From NCBI GenBank assembly GCA_003508835.1, contig PUFA01000022.1:2666001-2730000 (forward strand): DNA of 64,000 nucleotides. The letters run 5' to 3'. The stretch's first letter is position 1. Each line of letters begins with the position of its first letter. Below the pieces are notes generated by a model, which saw only the letters and a list, made by a program, of their open reading frames with translations, ran no database searches and was not told the DNA's origin. Both the position numbers and the translations under genes were made by a program. Shown in pieces: positions 23,503 through 34,484 of this stretch. The stretch is from Eonycteris spelaea. Lineage: Eukaryota; Chordata; Mammalia; Chiroptera; Pteropodidae.

Positions 23503-24832
23503 TCCCGCAAGAAGAGATAACTGAACATCTGTGCTACTTGCTGATTTTATTCGTACTGACTGATCTTTCCTTGACAGGCTATCTTACTGTTACATCTTCA
23601 CCACATAACCCATTATCTAAAGCAGAGTGAACTTTGTGATTCATGTTTCTATCATAATTAGTTTTGGGGAACTAGTTTTTGATGAGAAAAATAGGACATG
23701 AGAAGCTTAGAAATGTTAGTGCCGCTCCTTATTTCTGGCCAGAAGTAAATTACTCAGTTCTCCTGAACCGTCTCTTTCCCCACATACATGCTGTAGATTA
23801 AAAGTTGCCTTTTTTATTTCTTCCTGAGGTGTCGTGACTATAATTCGCTGGGACTGTAGATTTCTGAAGAACACGAATATACTCCAAACAGAACCAAAGC
23901 CACGCTCTCATCCTGTTAGAATCCTCTTCACAAAAAGTATGTTGTTGGTGCCCAGGTCACTTTTCCTTGAATACTCTTGTTCATTATGAACTTTGATTGG
24001 ATGATGTTAAAATCAAAATCAGTAATCCAGAAAAAGGATTACTTCATTTTGGTTTCACATGGTTTAAATTGACTTACCTATATGATTTAGTATTAATTAG
24101 TTTTATACATTTGATTTGACTAATTGAAATTATTTGATCAGTTCCCACACCCCCCCCTTTTCTTAGCATTTTGATAAATCAAAGTCAGACTGGAGATAAT
24201 AAAAATGAAGTGAGCATTAAACAATTTTGTCAAATGTCTGCAATTGTGGCTAAATTCTAACATGTTTAAAATCTCTGAAAACAGTATGTTAGTTTGTTCT
24301 AAAGGAATGAATAACTTTTAATTGACAGGTCAATAAAAGTAGTACTCTCTTATAATTTCTTGTGTTCAGTTAATCGTTGTGGGCTTTGTCCAATATATCT
24401 TGAATGATAAGTGAACTGTTACAATTATAAATATTTTGATCACAGACATACAGATTTTTATTATTGTCTTTTATTTATTCTAAAACTGTTATTCTCTCAA
24501 TAGCTTGTATAATTAAAATGCTTTTCTATTAACCACATATAAAACAACAGTGCCCTAAGCATCGGAGGTCTCCAAATGGAGACAGTCCTATGATACAAGC
24601 ACTGAAAAGTCTAGAAAAATAATGGTGGGAATGAAAAATAACCCTAGAAAGTGAGACCTGGGAAGCAAAGATCAAAGGTCTATTTCATTTATTTTCCTAA
24701 CAAATAAAAATGAAGATACATTGACAATGGCACTGTAAGAGATCAAGGGCCAGGGAAACAGAGGGGAAACCTAGACCTGGTGACAAAAAAGCTTGCCTGT
24801 GTTACAGGAAAACTTGAGGCTGATTCCGCCAT

Positions 24833-24863
<31 letters not shown>

Positions 24864-26061
24864 CCTCTGGCACAAATAAAATGCATCAGGAGCAATCTCC
24901 CCAACCCTTAAGCTACGTGTCCCAACACTGTGGAGATCCTTTCAAACGTGATATGATGAAGTGTCCCATGTAAACCATCAACTTGAAAAAGCTGATATTT
25001 CAAAATGTTTTCTTTTGTTCTAAACTAAAAATAATAAAATAATAGGCTGAGCACAGTTTCAAATTGAACTGAACCATCGGGAGACTGTTTCAAATTAAAC
25101 ACGAACCACTCTGAATGCAGCCAGCATGAAGAGATAAGGGTTCACGCACCTCTTTGAGAGCGTTCACACACAACAAACCCTTTCTTGTTTACACGCCTAT
25201 TAAGAGTTCCCAGCTGCTGAAATTATTTCACTCAATTTGATCCCATCCTCATTCTCCATGGCTCATTTACCAATGCCTATACAGGGCTATTCATATTCCT
25301 TGGGAGAAAGTGAAGGTGACTATTTTATTTACAAAGGCCAAAGCCAGACAAAAAGGATTTCAACAATTGCTGCTACAATTCAGATTCTACAGTTCCCCTT
25401 AAGACTATCTACTCTATCTGAAGCCACGCATTTGAGTTCCTTATTTCAAACTCCCAATGACCACTGTCAAAGTAGGTCGAGGACAAAGCTTTAAACAGGG
25501 CGAAGAGGTCAGATTCTCAGGTCTGAGGTTCTACATGAAAAATATTTAGCATAGTTAGTATTGCTTCCAACTTTTATAACCAAGTTCTTGCTTACTTGTT
25601 AGCTACTTACAGAATCTTTCTTTTTGGCTTTAATTGATGAGGAATTTGCTTTATTACAAAAGCATAACTCTCTCTATAATAAGTAAATGTAGTTAAATCG
25701 ATAGTTGCTTTTGGCAAAGCTACTATGTAGTGTTGGAAATCAGGGGAGTCAGTACACTTTGGGGTGAGTGGTGCCTGGAAGGGAACACCAGCAGACTTCT
25801 GAGAACTTGGTAACGCTGCGGCTTGAGCCGAGTGCTAACATCACAGGCACACTCGAAGAAAACTGATCATTCTGCACAGGGGTTTATGCACTTTTTGCAT
25901 AAACTGCTCCTTTTTGCTTATAATCAAAATAGGTTATATGATGCGCTGGAGAATGAGGAGCATAGCTGTGTGTTATATAACCTGTACTCCGTTGCTAAAA
26001 CGAGATGGTGACAGCAAGTAGGCCTGTGTCTTCATGAAAATCCTTCTAATGGTTTGCCTTT
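23503..26061. other. Unique AT-rich DNA; possible conserved noncoding stretches; poly-T at 24836
   Basis: No gene is recognised. The 25000-25500 part is free of recognisable repeats, has a 66-85 codon + frame (25237-25494) and contains forkhead-like TTGTTTAC and closely spaced ACAAT-type HMG sites. It looks more like noncoding regulatory sequence than an exon, but this is only an impression. Confidence 0.3.
24836..24862. repeat. Poly-T run of 27
   Basis: 27 consecutive T are preceded by CCGCCATTTC. The run could be the tail of an antisense retroposon, but no SINE or LINE body is recognisable to its right. Confidence 0.95.
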
Positions 26062-26221
26062 AAAAAGAACATAGGCAGCCTATGGCCATGCCAACCTAAA
26101 CATGCCTAATCTTATATGATCTTGGAAGCTAAGCAGGGTCAGGTCTGGTTAGTAGTTGGACAGGAGACAACCTAGGAAAACCAGGTGCTATGTGTGATAA
26201 AAAGAAAAAAAGGGCATAGGC
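26062..26221 (+). mobile_element. 5S rRNA-derived retroposon with A-tail and target-site duplication
   Basis: A full 5S rRNA-like body (26078-26198) is followed by an A-rich tail. It is flanked by a 15-bp direct repeat, aaaaagaacataggc (26062-26076) and aaaaagggcataggc (26207-26221), identical except for two adjacent bases. The repeat and tail show L1-style target-primed insertion. From memory, fruit bats carry a long 5S-derived SINE family as well as a shorter one. This copy could belong to such a family or be a lone 5S retrocopy. Confidence 0.9.
26078..26198 (+). pseudogene. 5S rRNA pseudogene body, full length
   Basis: About 121 nt align end to end with vertebrate 5S rRNA: it starts gcctatggccatgcc (5S: gtctacggccatacc), keeps ggaagctaagcagggtc (internal A-box region) and ggttagtagttgga (C-box region), and reaches the 3' caggtgctat block. 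Substitutions are scattered, many of them C-to-T or G-to-A as in CpG decay. The 3' stem partner is damaged (tgtgtgat instead of gtaggct), so it is unlikely to form a functional ribosomal RNA. No T-run Pol III terminator directly follows; instead there is an A-tail. Confidence 0.92.
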
Positions 26222-27190
26222 TTTTGGGTTAAGACAGGTGGTTTGATTGAAGAATTACTCTTTTTTTCATGTTTTAAAAATGAGATATAGCTTTAGGATC
26301 TACAAATAAATCAAGAGGTTTTTTATATAACAGTTAAGTATAAAATATATATTTTGAATATTTTATATTGTACATGTTTATAGATAAACATATAAACATA
26401 TGCGTGCACTGTCACATATATAGTCCCCCCGACACACACACACATTTTCCCAAGCATAGGCAAGTCCCTGTTACTCTGGTTTTATGTATGTATTTTTGAT
26501 GAAGTATAGTACATTTCATAAATGGATGTAATGATCATGTCTATATTACATAGGGATTTTAAATTTTTCATTTTTTTTACCCTAAACATTGTAAATTTCA
26601 GAGGCTATGACTAAAAGAAAAACTACCCATTTCAATTGCCTTTTGTGCAAATGGTTGTCTTAGCCTCCTAGTCGAAGAAGAAATAAAGTGGGAATACGTA
26701 AGTGGGCACGCATGGTGAACACCAAGCTTTTTCAGCCCACTGTTCCATGACAAGTGGCGCCACCTCGTCAGCTCATTCAGGTATGTGTTGGCAGCGACAC
26801 TGAAATCATGATATCATAGATGGCATTTGCCTTTGTATCCCCCAAATCGGACAGAATGCCAGCGACATATTTCTTAAGGAACATATATTCTCAACTCATC
26901 CATCTTAAAGATGCTCATTTAATTCAACATTTATAAAGATCATATTATGGATTATGTCGAATAACTAGTCAACATCCATAATGTGAACTTTGTGATTTTC
27001 TAGACCACTACCAAACACAACAGAATGTAGATAGTATATAAAAAGTAACATAATATAGATCTAATATCAACTTTTCACTAATTTTTACAAAAAACAAATA
27101 AAAAACGGATGTGACTGAAGGGAACTTTTCTGACCCAGACCTTCTTCTTTCATTGTTCTTATTTCCTCTCTCATCTATTTCCTCTCAGCC
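26222..27190. other. AT-rich unique DNA, nothing recognised
   Basis: A short less-AT-rich stretch near 26690-26830 contains GTGGCGCCACCTCGTCAGC, weakly similar to a CTCF half-site, but the match has several mismatches. No gene is visible. Confidence 0.4.
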
Positions 27191-27595
27191 TCTACTGGTT
27201 TGCTAGGGCTGCCATAGCAAAGTGCCACGGACTGGGCGACTTAAACAACAGAGATGTATCATCTCACAATCTGGAGGCCAGAAACCCAAATCTAAGTGTT
27301 ATCAGGACTATGAGGGCGGATCCACCCCAGGCCGCTCTCCTTGGCTTGTATACACTGTCTGTGTGTGTCTCTTCACATGCTCTTCCCTCTGTGAGCCTCT
27401 CTATGATAACCCCCCCACCCCACCCCACCCCGTTTATGGGACACCAGTCATACTGCATGAGGGCTCACCCTAATGGCCTCGCTTTATGGTGATCACCTCT
27501 TCAAAGACCCTATCTTCAAATAAGGTCACATTCTGAGGTACTGGGGTTAGGACTTAATATATGAATTTGGAGAAGACATAATTCAACCCCTGACA
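27191..27595 (-). mobile_element. ERVL-MaLR solo LTR (MLT1/MST type), antisense
   Basis: The element reads antisense from tactggtttgctagggctgc (LTR 3' end) through agtgccacggactgggcgac, tcacaatctggaggccagaa, ttcacatgctcttccctctg, gggctcaccctaatggcctc and tcttcaaataaggtcacatt to attcaacccctgaca (LTR 5' end). This order is diagnostic for a MaLR LTR. No internal viral coding sequence flanks it, so it is solitary. The overlapping short frames within it are spurious. Confidence 0.88.
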
Positions 27596-28938
27596 CTAGA
27601 TAATCATCTAACACTTGAAAGAAAACTTCTGTATGAAAAGGTTTTTAATGCGGAAAAATAAAAATTTCTCTGCTTGCAATTGTTTTAACTTTATTGTAAA
27701 TACAAAATTTTCTGGTGATATTTTTTTATAATGAGTTTTGCTCCCTGCCCCTCCCATTTTGGGATCTCACTGACACCCTTTCCAGAAAAGGAAACATTCT
27801 GGCAGATCTTTCCACGTCCAGGTATGCTCTGAATTTCTTTCTGAGCTGAGCTCTGGGGAAGTAGACAGTGTTTCATAGGTTGAAGTTTCATATTGAACAT
27901 GACCTGTATCATACTGAATTACTAAAAACAAATCATGAAATTTGCATGAATCATCACACTATTAAAATTCTTCCTTGCTCATATTGCTTGGTGCTTTATG
28001 ATTTTCATGCCAATATTACAGCAATATGAAGTAAAAGTACTATATCATTAAAATCAACATTGGCCAGCTAAGAATTAATAGAATCCAATATACCATGTAG
28101 ATCATGTGTCACTAGTTTGGAAGACAGCCATTGTATTTTTAAATTTAGTTATCAATGACTTAAAATTTTTCCAATAGTTCCTAAATTCACATCACTCTGA
28201 TTAACATTAACAGTAAAAGTTTTGTTTCCTTGGAAATGAAGCATAGTGGACCCATCACTCCTATTCCACTTCCTGCTTCATATTTGTATAGGCAAATAAT
28301 TTAATCCCTTGGTTTTCATGTAATGAGTACATTAAAAAGCAGGTTTTTTTTTGCTGTGAATATTTTTTGGTTGTCATCTACTTTAACTATCACATTCCTT
28401 AAATGACAACACAAGCTGTCCCTAAGGAACAACCCACCCCACTCTCATTCCACACTGTTCTGGATAATCGCACTGCTCCACGTGGCTCGGAGGCTTCAGA
28501 GTACCCACAGTCCTTAAGGCAGGAATGAGCACGTGGCCCAAGGCACTGCAGTGATACCTAATCCTAGAATTCTTTTTCTGGAATATTTCAGGGAGGCTGG
28601 AGGAGAAGTTTTCTTTCTGCCAGGGTTACTATCTTATAGGATGATAAACCTGGAGTAACGTTAGCGAACATCTGGAGAAAGCCCACCTGAGAATCAAGCC
28701 AACATAACATAAGCAGACAGGAGATATAAATACTGTGAGACTAAATTTTCAGAATATTCTCAGAGCACACAGATTCAGCCATGCCTAAAGTTCATCTTAC
28801 CACTGGAATTTTTACTTGCATGAATCAGTAAATTTACTATTTAAAATAAATTCTATTCTTACTCTTAATGAGTTCAGCATTTAAGTCTGGTTCTTTGCGG
28901 TCACACTGTACTCATTTTTTAATTACTTATTTTTTATG
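27596..28938. other. AT-rich unique DNA, nothing recognised
   Basis: No gene, RNA or repeat can be assigned. Confidence 0.5.
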
Positions 28939-28971
28939 TATTTTCCAGAGACTTTTTTTTTTCTTTTTTTT

Positions 28972-29088
28972 CTGCCTACACCACCTGGTCTTCCTGGGTA
29001 GTCTCCCATCCAAGTACTAACCAGGCCTGACCCTGCTTAGATTCCGACATCAGACATCGGTCCTGTTCAGGGTGGCATGGCCATAGAC
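28972..29088 (-). pseudogene. 5S rRNA-derived unit of the dimeric SINE
   Basis: 117 nt align with 5S rRNA from gtctatggccatgccaccct at the 5' end to the gtgtaggcag 3' end. Relative to 5S rRNA there is a small deletion in the region after position 30, and the A-box region reads aatctaagcagggtc. The C-box region is essentially intact. It is followed by the A-tail in place of the normal Pol III T-run. Confidence 0.9.
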
Positions 29089-29097
29089 CATGGACTG

Positions 29098-29170
29098 TGG
29101 CTCCACTGGGGTGCGAACCCAGGACTTGCTGTGTGTAAAGCAGAAATGCTAACTGCTACACTTTGGAACC
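29098..29170 (-). pseudogene. tRNA-Val(UAC)-derived unit of the dimeric SINE
   Basis: 73 nt match tRNA-Val with anticodon TAC along their whole length: ggttccaaagtgtagcagtt at the 5' end, an anticodon arm ctgctttacacacag, and a T-arm with gggttcgcacccc followed by an acceptor end ggagcca that pairs with the start apart from one mismatch. About ten substitutions separate it from the human tRNA that I recall. The B-box reads GGTTCGCACCC, with one departure from the canonical GGTTCGANNCC. As part of a retroposon it is not a stand-alone tRNA gene. Confidence 0.85.
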
Positions 29171-29192
29171 ACGTCTTATTTTCCAGAGACTT

Positions 29193-29929
29193 GGAATGTA
29201 TATTTTAGTAACATTTCCAAGAATTCTATGGGATGGTATTTTTTTTTTCATTTGATATTTCTCACCTGAACTATTCTCTTTATCTGGAGATTTTCATGAG
29301 GAGTCTTGATAAAAATCTTAGATAAGAAGTTATGTCCATGGTATGGCAATTCTGTACTAAAAACAAATATATGAAACTTAAATTTTAATGATAATAAATA
29401 AATAGAGGGATTTAGCTCTGGTAGTAAGAATTCACATGAAGAAAATAATATATGGCAATGCTCTGGAAAGTGACTGAGTTGCTACTGTACATTTGAACAT
29501 CATGAGAACACTCTCGAGAGAGGCGAGGGGCCTGAAGAAGAAGGAAGCCACGACGGAATCCAAACGAGTTTCTTAGGTCGAAGGACTAGCGAGGGCAGAA
29601 GTGCTCGGCAGAGGTGCAGAGGGGAAGAAAGAGACCAACATGGCTGAAGCTTAGAATGCTTGCGAGATAAGCCCTTCAAACACAGAAGCTGGGCTTTTAT
29701 TCTTGAAACCACAATGAGAAGCTACCTGAGTATTTTATACAGAAGAGATGACACACTTTTTACAAAGAGCCTTCTCTGTGGAGAATGTTAGAAGGGTAGC
29801 AAGAGGACGAGGGCCAGACAGCAGGTTATTGACTCCATGCCCATGCCCTGCTACCCTCCTGTCCTTTCTTTTTTTATTTTTTATTTCCATGATTTTAGAG
29901 ACAAAATAGAAAACTCTCAGAAAAGAAAA
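29193..29929. other. Unique DNA, nothing recognised
   Basis: A 70-codon - frame (29500-29712) has no recognisable domain. Confidence 0.45.
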
Positions 29930-30040
29930 TCCTATCAAACAATAACATAAGCTTCTGAAGACAGAAGCCTCACTTTTCGGTTTCTCTATAGCTACGGCCA
30001 GCATGGTACCTGACACATAACTGATGTTGAATAACGAATT
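29930..30040 (+). mobile_element. L2 3' end fragment, sense
   Basis: A tagctacggccagcatggta and cctgacacataactgatgtt block plus gaataacgaat fit the shared L2 3' end (cagtgcctggcacatagtag, then caataaa...gaatgaat). Confidence 0.4.
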
Positions 30041-33000
30041 TTAAACAATGAAATTAAGTTGAAAAATGAATCATCAAGAATGAGTTAAGTCAAATATATA
30101 ATTTTCTACAATTTTAGAGTTTATCATACTTTTTCCATATATTACTTATTAGAAATACAATCAAGGAACATTTCAAAATGCTTTCATACCCTACCTTGCC
30201 TAGGCCATAATAACAATTGAAAAAAAAATCATTTCTTTAGCTTCAACTCTAATCACTGTGCAGCTACTCCAGCTCACATAATAACCCTCCAAAGCTAGGG
30301 GTTGAATAAGCTGATGACAGTGCTTCAGTGTCACCTTGTAGCGCTGGCAAAGCCTGGGGCTTTCCCCTCTCCCACGGTGCTCCTGACGTCTTTTCTGGAA
30401 GGATCTGTCATGCTGAGCTCTTAGCTTAGGACTGAGCAGACGTGCTCCACGGGCAGACTGTGTTAACACTGCAGCACATGAGAACCACTCACTGCCTTCT
30501 GCGGACCCTTGCGTAGTTTTCTGAACCGAATTTCTGTGCCTTGGCCATCTTTCCCTTTCTGTTTGCTCACCTCCTTCTCAGGAGACCATCTGGTTTTACC
30601 CCAAGCCTCCAGACTTACATGATTTGAAACATTCAAAACCCCTATAGCAGGCTCCATTCTACTCTGCCACAAGCTGCATCTCAATTTCTCTCTACTATTG
30701 GTTGTTCCCTGGAAGTGATGGGCAGCCAACTGCTAGGGCTGCTTTCTTTCTATTTCCCCCTGCCTGGACAGCATTTTCCTCTCCTCCATGCTTATATATA
30801 CCTCTGCACTGGATAAAAACAACAACAAAAAATCATAACTTTACAGACAAATGAAAACTTGGCCAATTAGTTGAAATCGTAAAAGAAAAAAAAAAGTCTC
30901 CCTTTAGTATGCTATGGAGAACAGACTATAACAGTTTTGTTGATTTTTGCCCCTTATAGAACTTTTAAATTTTAGACATCCTTGAAACATTTCAAAAATG
31001 TTTGAAACCTTTGCAACCTTAAATAACAAACAATTGATTATTTTAATCAAGAAATATTCCCATGGAGTCAGATGAAAAGTATCACAGTTATCATTACTTT
31101 TCTTGTCTTAATTGGAAAATAAATGTAAGGTTGTGGTCATCTGATATTTTACAACTTCTTCTCCCCTTTTGTTCTGAAATGTTCTTGGATACACTTGAAA
31201 GAAAATGACAACATATGGTCCATTAGTTTAAATGAGGTGGGGGAAGAACTGAATGGATTATTAATGATAGTAATTTATTCTTCCCTTTGTATCTATATGC
31301 TGTTGCCTTGATGAGAATTTGGCAGGACTTACAATCAAATGAAGTTTAAGGTTAAAGGTTGAAATATGACAAAGGTTGAAATATGACAAAGGATTTTGGG
31401 GGCAAAAAGGAAAGCAAAGGAAAACTGTCCACACTGGATTTTTATGGATTCCCTATCTGTACTACCACAATGCACTTCATGTGCTAGCAAGTAACATATC
31501 TCATATTACTTCACAAATATTGAACTAAAATTATTTGTTAGAATGTCTTTATTTCCTCTTATTTTAAGTCAATGGTCACTCTAAGTTTTAGTCATTTAAG
31601 ATGAAAATCTGCTATTTTCTGGGTATTCAGAAGTGAATAGTCTTTCAGCTATTGAGGGAACAGTTATGGGTGGCTGGCTATCTGTGTTGTCTGTATCTCT
31701 TGGGCAATAATTCTAAAAAGTTATGACCAAGTGGATATTCATAGACTGCCTTGCAAAATATTTTCAATGTCCTTCCAACCTCACATGCATAAAAAAAACA
31801 AAATAATCTGTTCCTTTTGAGAATTCTCAGCCTTATCATTTTCTTCAATTTTTTATTCTTTATTAAATGCTCTAGAAGTCTATAATTAAGTCATCACACT
31901 TATTTTAAATGCTGTTTCCTAAGACTATGCCCCAATATCCGTTCTTTTGAAAAATACTGTGGCACAAATGTCACCTGCAAAAGAACTAGAGGTCTTCTTA
32001 GCAGTGGAATCCTTGTTTTTCTAATGGCAGAGGGAATATTTTAAACTACCTCACTAGTATGAGGCAGGAAGGGAAAACTTATACCTCTGACACTGGTTAC
32101 AGCCTGTCCACCACACTCTTCCCTGGCCCCTACCGCATCCGTGGGGCCCCTCTGCAAGCCCCTGCGAACCCTGGGACTCGTTCTGAAACCTGCTAGTTCA
32201 TGAACTTAGAATGACACATCCATCCTTTAGAGGATTAAAAAGTCGACAATCAATTAATTGTTCTCAATAATTATTCAGAAAAAAAAAAGTAAATCATCAG
32301 ATCTTATAGGGATTTTTTCCCTTCTTAAAAATTTTAATTGTACATGGAAATATAAAGATGTATTTTGTCAGTGCAAAAGAAAAAAAAAAAAACTTGGCCA
32401 ATACTATGGAACCGTGGCCCCTGACCCAGCAAGCCTGAGCAGCAGTTTCACTTGTCTGTTTACTGCACTACGGCAAATCTCTCCGTGTGCTGTAAATGTC
32501 ATGTATGCATTCCACACAGCTGGGAAACAGCATGTGTGTTCTTCAGAGGTGCCAGCAGCATAACCGAGCATTTTAATTATTTAAACTATGAATTCCCCTT
32601 TTTCTAAGCTTTGTATTTAGGTGAGATGAGAAGCCAAAATTGTTAAAGTGGAGTAGAATGGCTTACTGGAAACCCAAAAGATATAAATTATTCTTAGCTA
32701 AGTGTGACATTTGGAGGATATACTACAAATTTGTCAACTCCCTTCAAGTGTAATGGGAGTGTGACCAATTTGAAAGGATTAAGGCAAAGATATGAGCCCT
32801 GTTTTCTTCTTAGCTTGCAGACTGGCACAGTTTGCTGCTCCCCAGATCAGAGAAAAGCTCTCCGGTTGCACATAACTAAATGCCCAGAGTCAGCTAATAA
32901 TTTGAACAGTAGCACAGCCTCCTGTGCTTAAAACATATAAAGCAGTTTAAATTATAGAAATGGACTTATGAACAAGTTTATGAAAAACAAAATAAATGGA

Positions 33001-33689
33001 TCATGGGACTTCTGTAATTTAACAACCTGTTTCTCATCCCATGTAATAATTATTTCCTTTGTCAAGTTGGAAATCCAGAATCACAGGATGCTAACTTGCA
33101 GCTCGATGGCAGTAGACATGGCAGAGTACTTGGTAACAAGAGTGGATATAAACGTAGACTACTGTGAACGGCGGACAGCAGTTTAAGCCTGAACGATAAA
33201 TGGTCATCGCAATGCACTTCAGCTATGCATTGACGCTAACACAGTACTTGTGAAATCTTTGGTTTTTCTGTGTAGGATGCACAGCATTTAAATGAGCTGA
33301 GAATCAGAACAATCATACAGTTAGACTCAGTATCCTTCAAAATATTCACCCTGGTTTTCTTAGGAACTGTGAACAGAAAAGCTGATTAGACTTGCATTTT
33401 TCATATACTATCATTTTATGATTTGAGATATTTAAGATGCATTTCGGCAGGAAAAAACAAACAAAAAAAATAAACCACAGCTCTGCATGGAGAGCATAAT
33501 ATTAGCTGGTGAAAAGAAAAAAAGAAATAATTCTCATTTTCACTATTCTCTCTCCAAAAAAAAAACAAAAAACAACAAGATGCCAATCAGGCTACAACAC
33601 GAACATACTTAAGAGGTGACTCAAACCTGTTGCGGCAGTAAGGGCATGGGACAAGCACGGCACTTCGAGTGGGGGGCGCAGACTTCAAG
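30041..33689. other. Mostly unique DNA; no gene recognised
   Basis: Frames of 88-101 codons (such as 30200-30469 -, 30463-30729 -, 32258-32563 +) have no domain and include homopolymer-encoded lysine runs. The 30280-30740 part is GC-richer and pyrimidine-rich but unassigned. A 17-bp tandem duplication lies at 31354-31387. Short A runs at 32279-32289 and 32379-32391 have no recognisable retroposon body next to them. Confidence 0.4.
31354..31387 (+). repeat. 17-bp tandem duplication
   Basis: aaaggttgaaatatgac occurs twice in a row without mismatch, and a partial third copy (aaagga) follows. Confidence 0.97.
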
Positions 33690-33800
33690 TTCTAAATCAG
33701 CTACTTACTGATGGGATTTGGGCAAGACAATGAAGTCCCCGTAAAGTGAGGAAGGTGATGTCTGCCCAATCTATATCAGAGGACTGTGAAATCAGGAAAG
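33690..33800 (+). mobile_element. MIR-like SINE, sense
   Basis: aatcagctacttactgatgg followed by atttgggcaagacaatgaag and gtgaggaaggtgatg fit the MIR core. Confidence 0.45.
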
Positions 33801-33964
33801 TAGAGTGACAGACATCTATATAATGGCACTATAAACTGTTACAGACTTTACAATATCAAGGTATTATCTGCTGATTATTTGAAGTGAGAAAGACTTGAAT
33901 AAGTAGCTGAGGCACATGACAAGTTAGCCTCCTTGGAGCCCACTCCTTCCATATGACACATGGC

Positions 33965-34099
33965 AGCTACAGAGCGCTTCGCTCGGTGCCACACACTGTT
34001 CCAAGTCTTTAACATTCACTTAATAATGGATAATAAACTAAGGCGGAGAGCAGATGAGTGACTAGCTAAAGTTCTGCGTCTGGTAAGTGACAAGCTAAG

Positions 34100-34100
<1 letters not shown>
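33965..34100 (-). mobile_element. MIR SINE, antisense
   Basis: gagcgcttcgctcggtgcca / cacactgttccaagtcttta, then taataaactaaggcggagag, then tgactagctaaagttctgcg and tctggtaagtgaca match the MIR antisense order. It is followed directly by the (CA)n tract. Confidence 0.55.

Positions 34101-34101
<1 letters not shown>

Positions 34102-34149
<48 letters not shown>
34102..34149 (+). repeat. (CA)24 microsatellite
   Basis: 48 bp of uninterrupted CA. It creates the cysteine/valine repeat frame on the - strand, which is not a gene. Confidence 0.98.
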
Positions 34150-34153
<4 letters not shown>

Positions 34154-34484
34154 ACTACAGAGTCTAGCCAAAGCATCCCATATATTTCCAGCAGCTCAAG
34201 GAGGCAACTTTTAAGAAGAAATCTGAGAATGAGAAGGGAATGATGAAGAGAATTAGGGGCAGATAAGAAAACAGACAGAAACATCCTAAGATAGGAAGGT
34301 CATTCCTATGCTATTTATAAAGTATATGAACTTTCCTTAGTCTTAAACTTTTCCTGATCTTAAAAAAGGTAGGGGGAGGAACTGGTTTTAGATCCAATTT
34401 CTAAGAAGTCTGAAAGTCATCACTACTGTTCATATTTTAATAATAAAAAGTTCCGGATAAACCAATAATCAGTGACTTTGCTTG
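34150..34484. other. Unique DNA, nothing recognised
   Basis: No gene or repeat can be assigned. Confidence 0.45.

Larger units (their letters stand above)
28939..29192 (-). mobile_element. Dimeric tRNA-Val/5S rRNA SINE with A-tail and perfect 16-bp target duplication
   Basis: On the - strand the element reads, 5' to 3': tRNA-Val-like unit (29170-29098), 9-nt linker, 5S rRNA-like unit (29088-28972), and a 17-nt A-rich tail. It is bounded by a perfect 16-bp direct repeat, tattttccagagactt, at 28939-28954 and 29177-29192. The element itself is thus 28955-29176 (222 bp). The 5S part keeps the internal C-box (ggttagtacttggatgggag), and the tRNA part keeps A- and B-box-like sequences, so two types of Pol III internal promoter are present in one unit. 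From memory this matches the hybrid tRNA/5S SINE family reported in fruit bats. Duplication identity argues for a fairly young insertion. Confidence 0.93.

Noticed and set aside
23229..23630. 69- and 99-codon frames around 23.4 kb
   Set aside because: They run through the terminal-repeat hAT-type element (23275-23502).
24836..24862. Poly-T as a tail of an antisense SINE or LINE
   Set aside because: No recognisable element body follows and no flanking duplication was found.
26078..26198. A functional 5S rRNA gene
   Set aside because: Many substitutions including the 3' stem, A-tail and target duplication; it is a retroposon.
26740..26790. CTCF site at GTGGCGCCACCTCGTCAG
   Set aside because: At least three core positions disagree with the CTCF consensus.
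27222..27492. 60-83 codon frames near 27.3 kb
   Set aside because: They lie inside the MaLR LTR.
29098..29170. A functional tRNA-Val gene
   Set aside because: It is fused to a 5S unit and an A-tail between target-site duplications, has a non-canonical B-box and no Pol III T-run after it.
34066..34284. 72-codon frame with Val-Cys repeats
   Set aside because: It is produced by the (CA)n tract read on the - strand.
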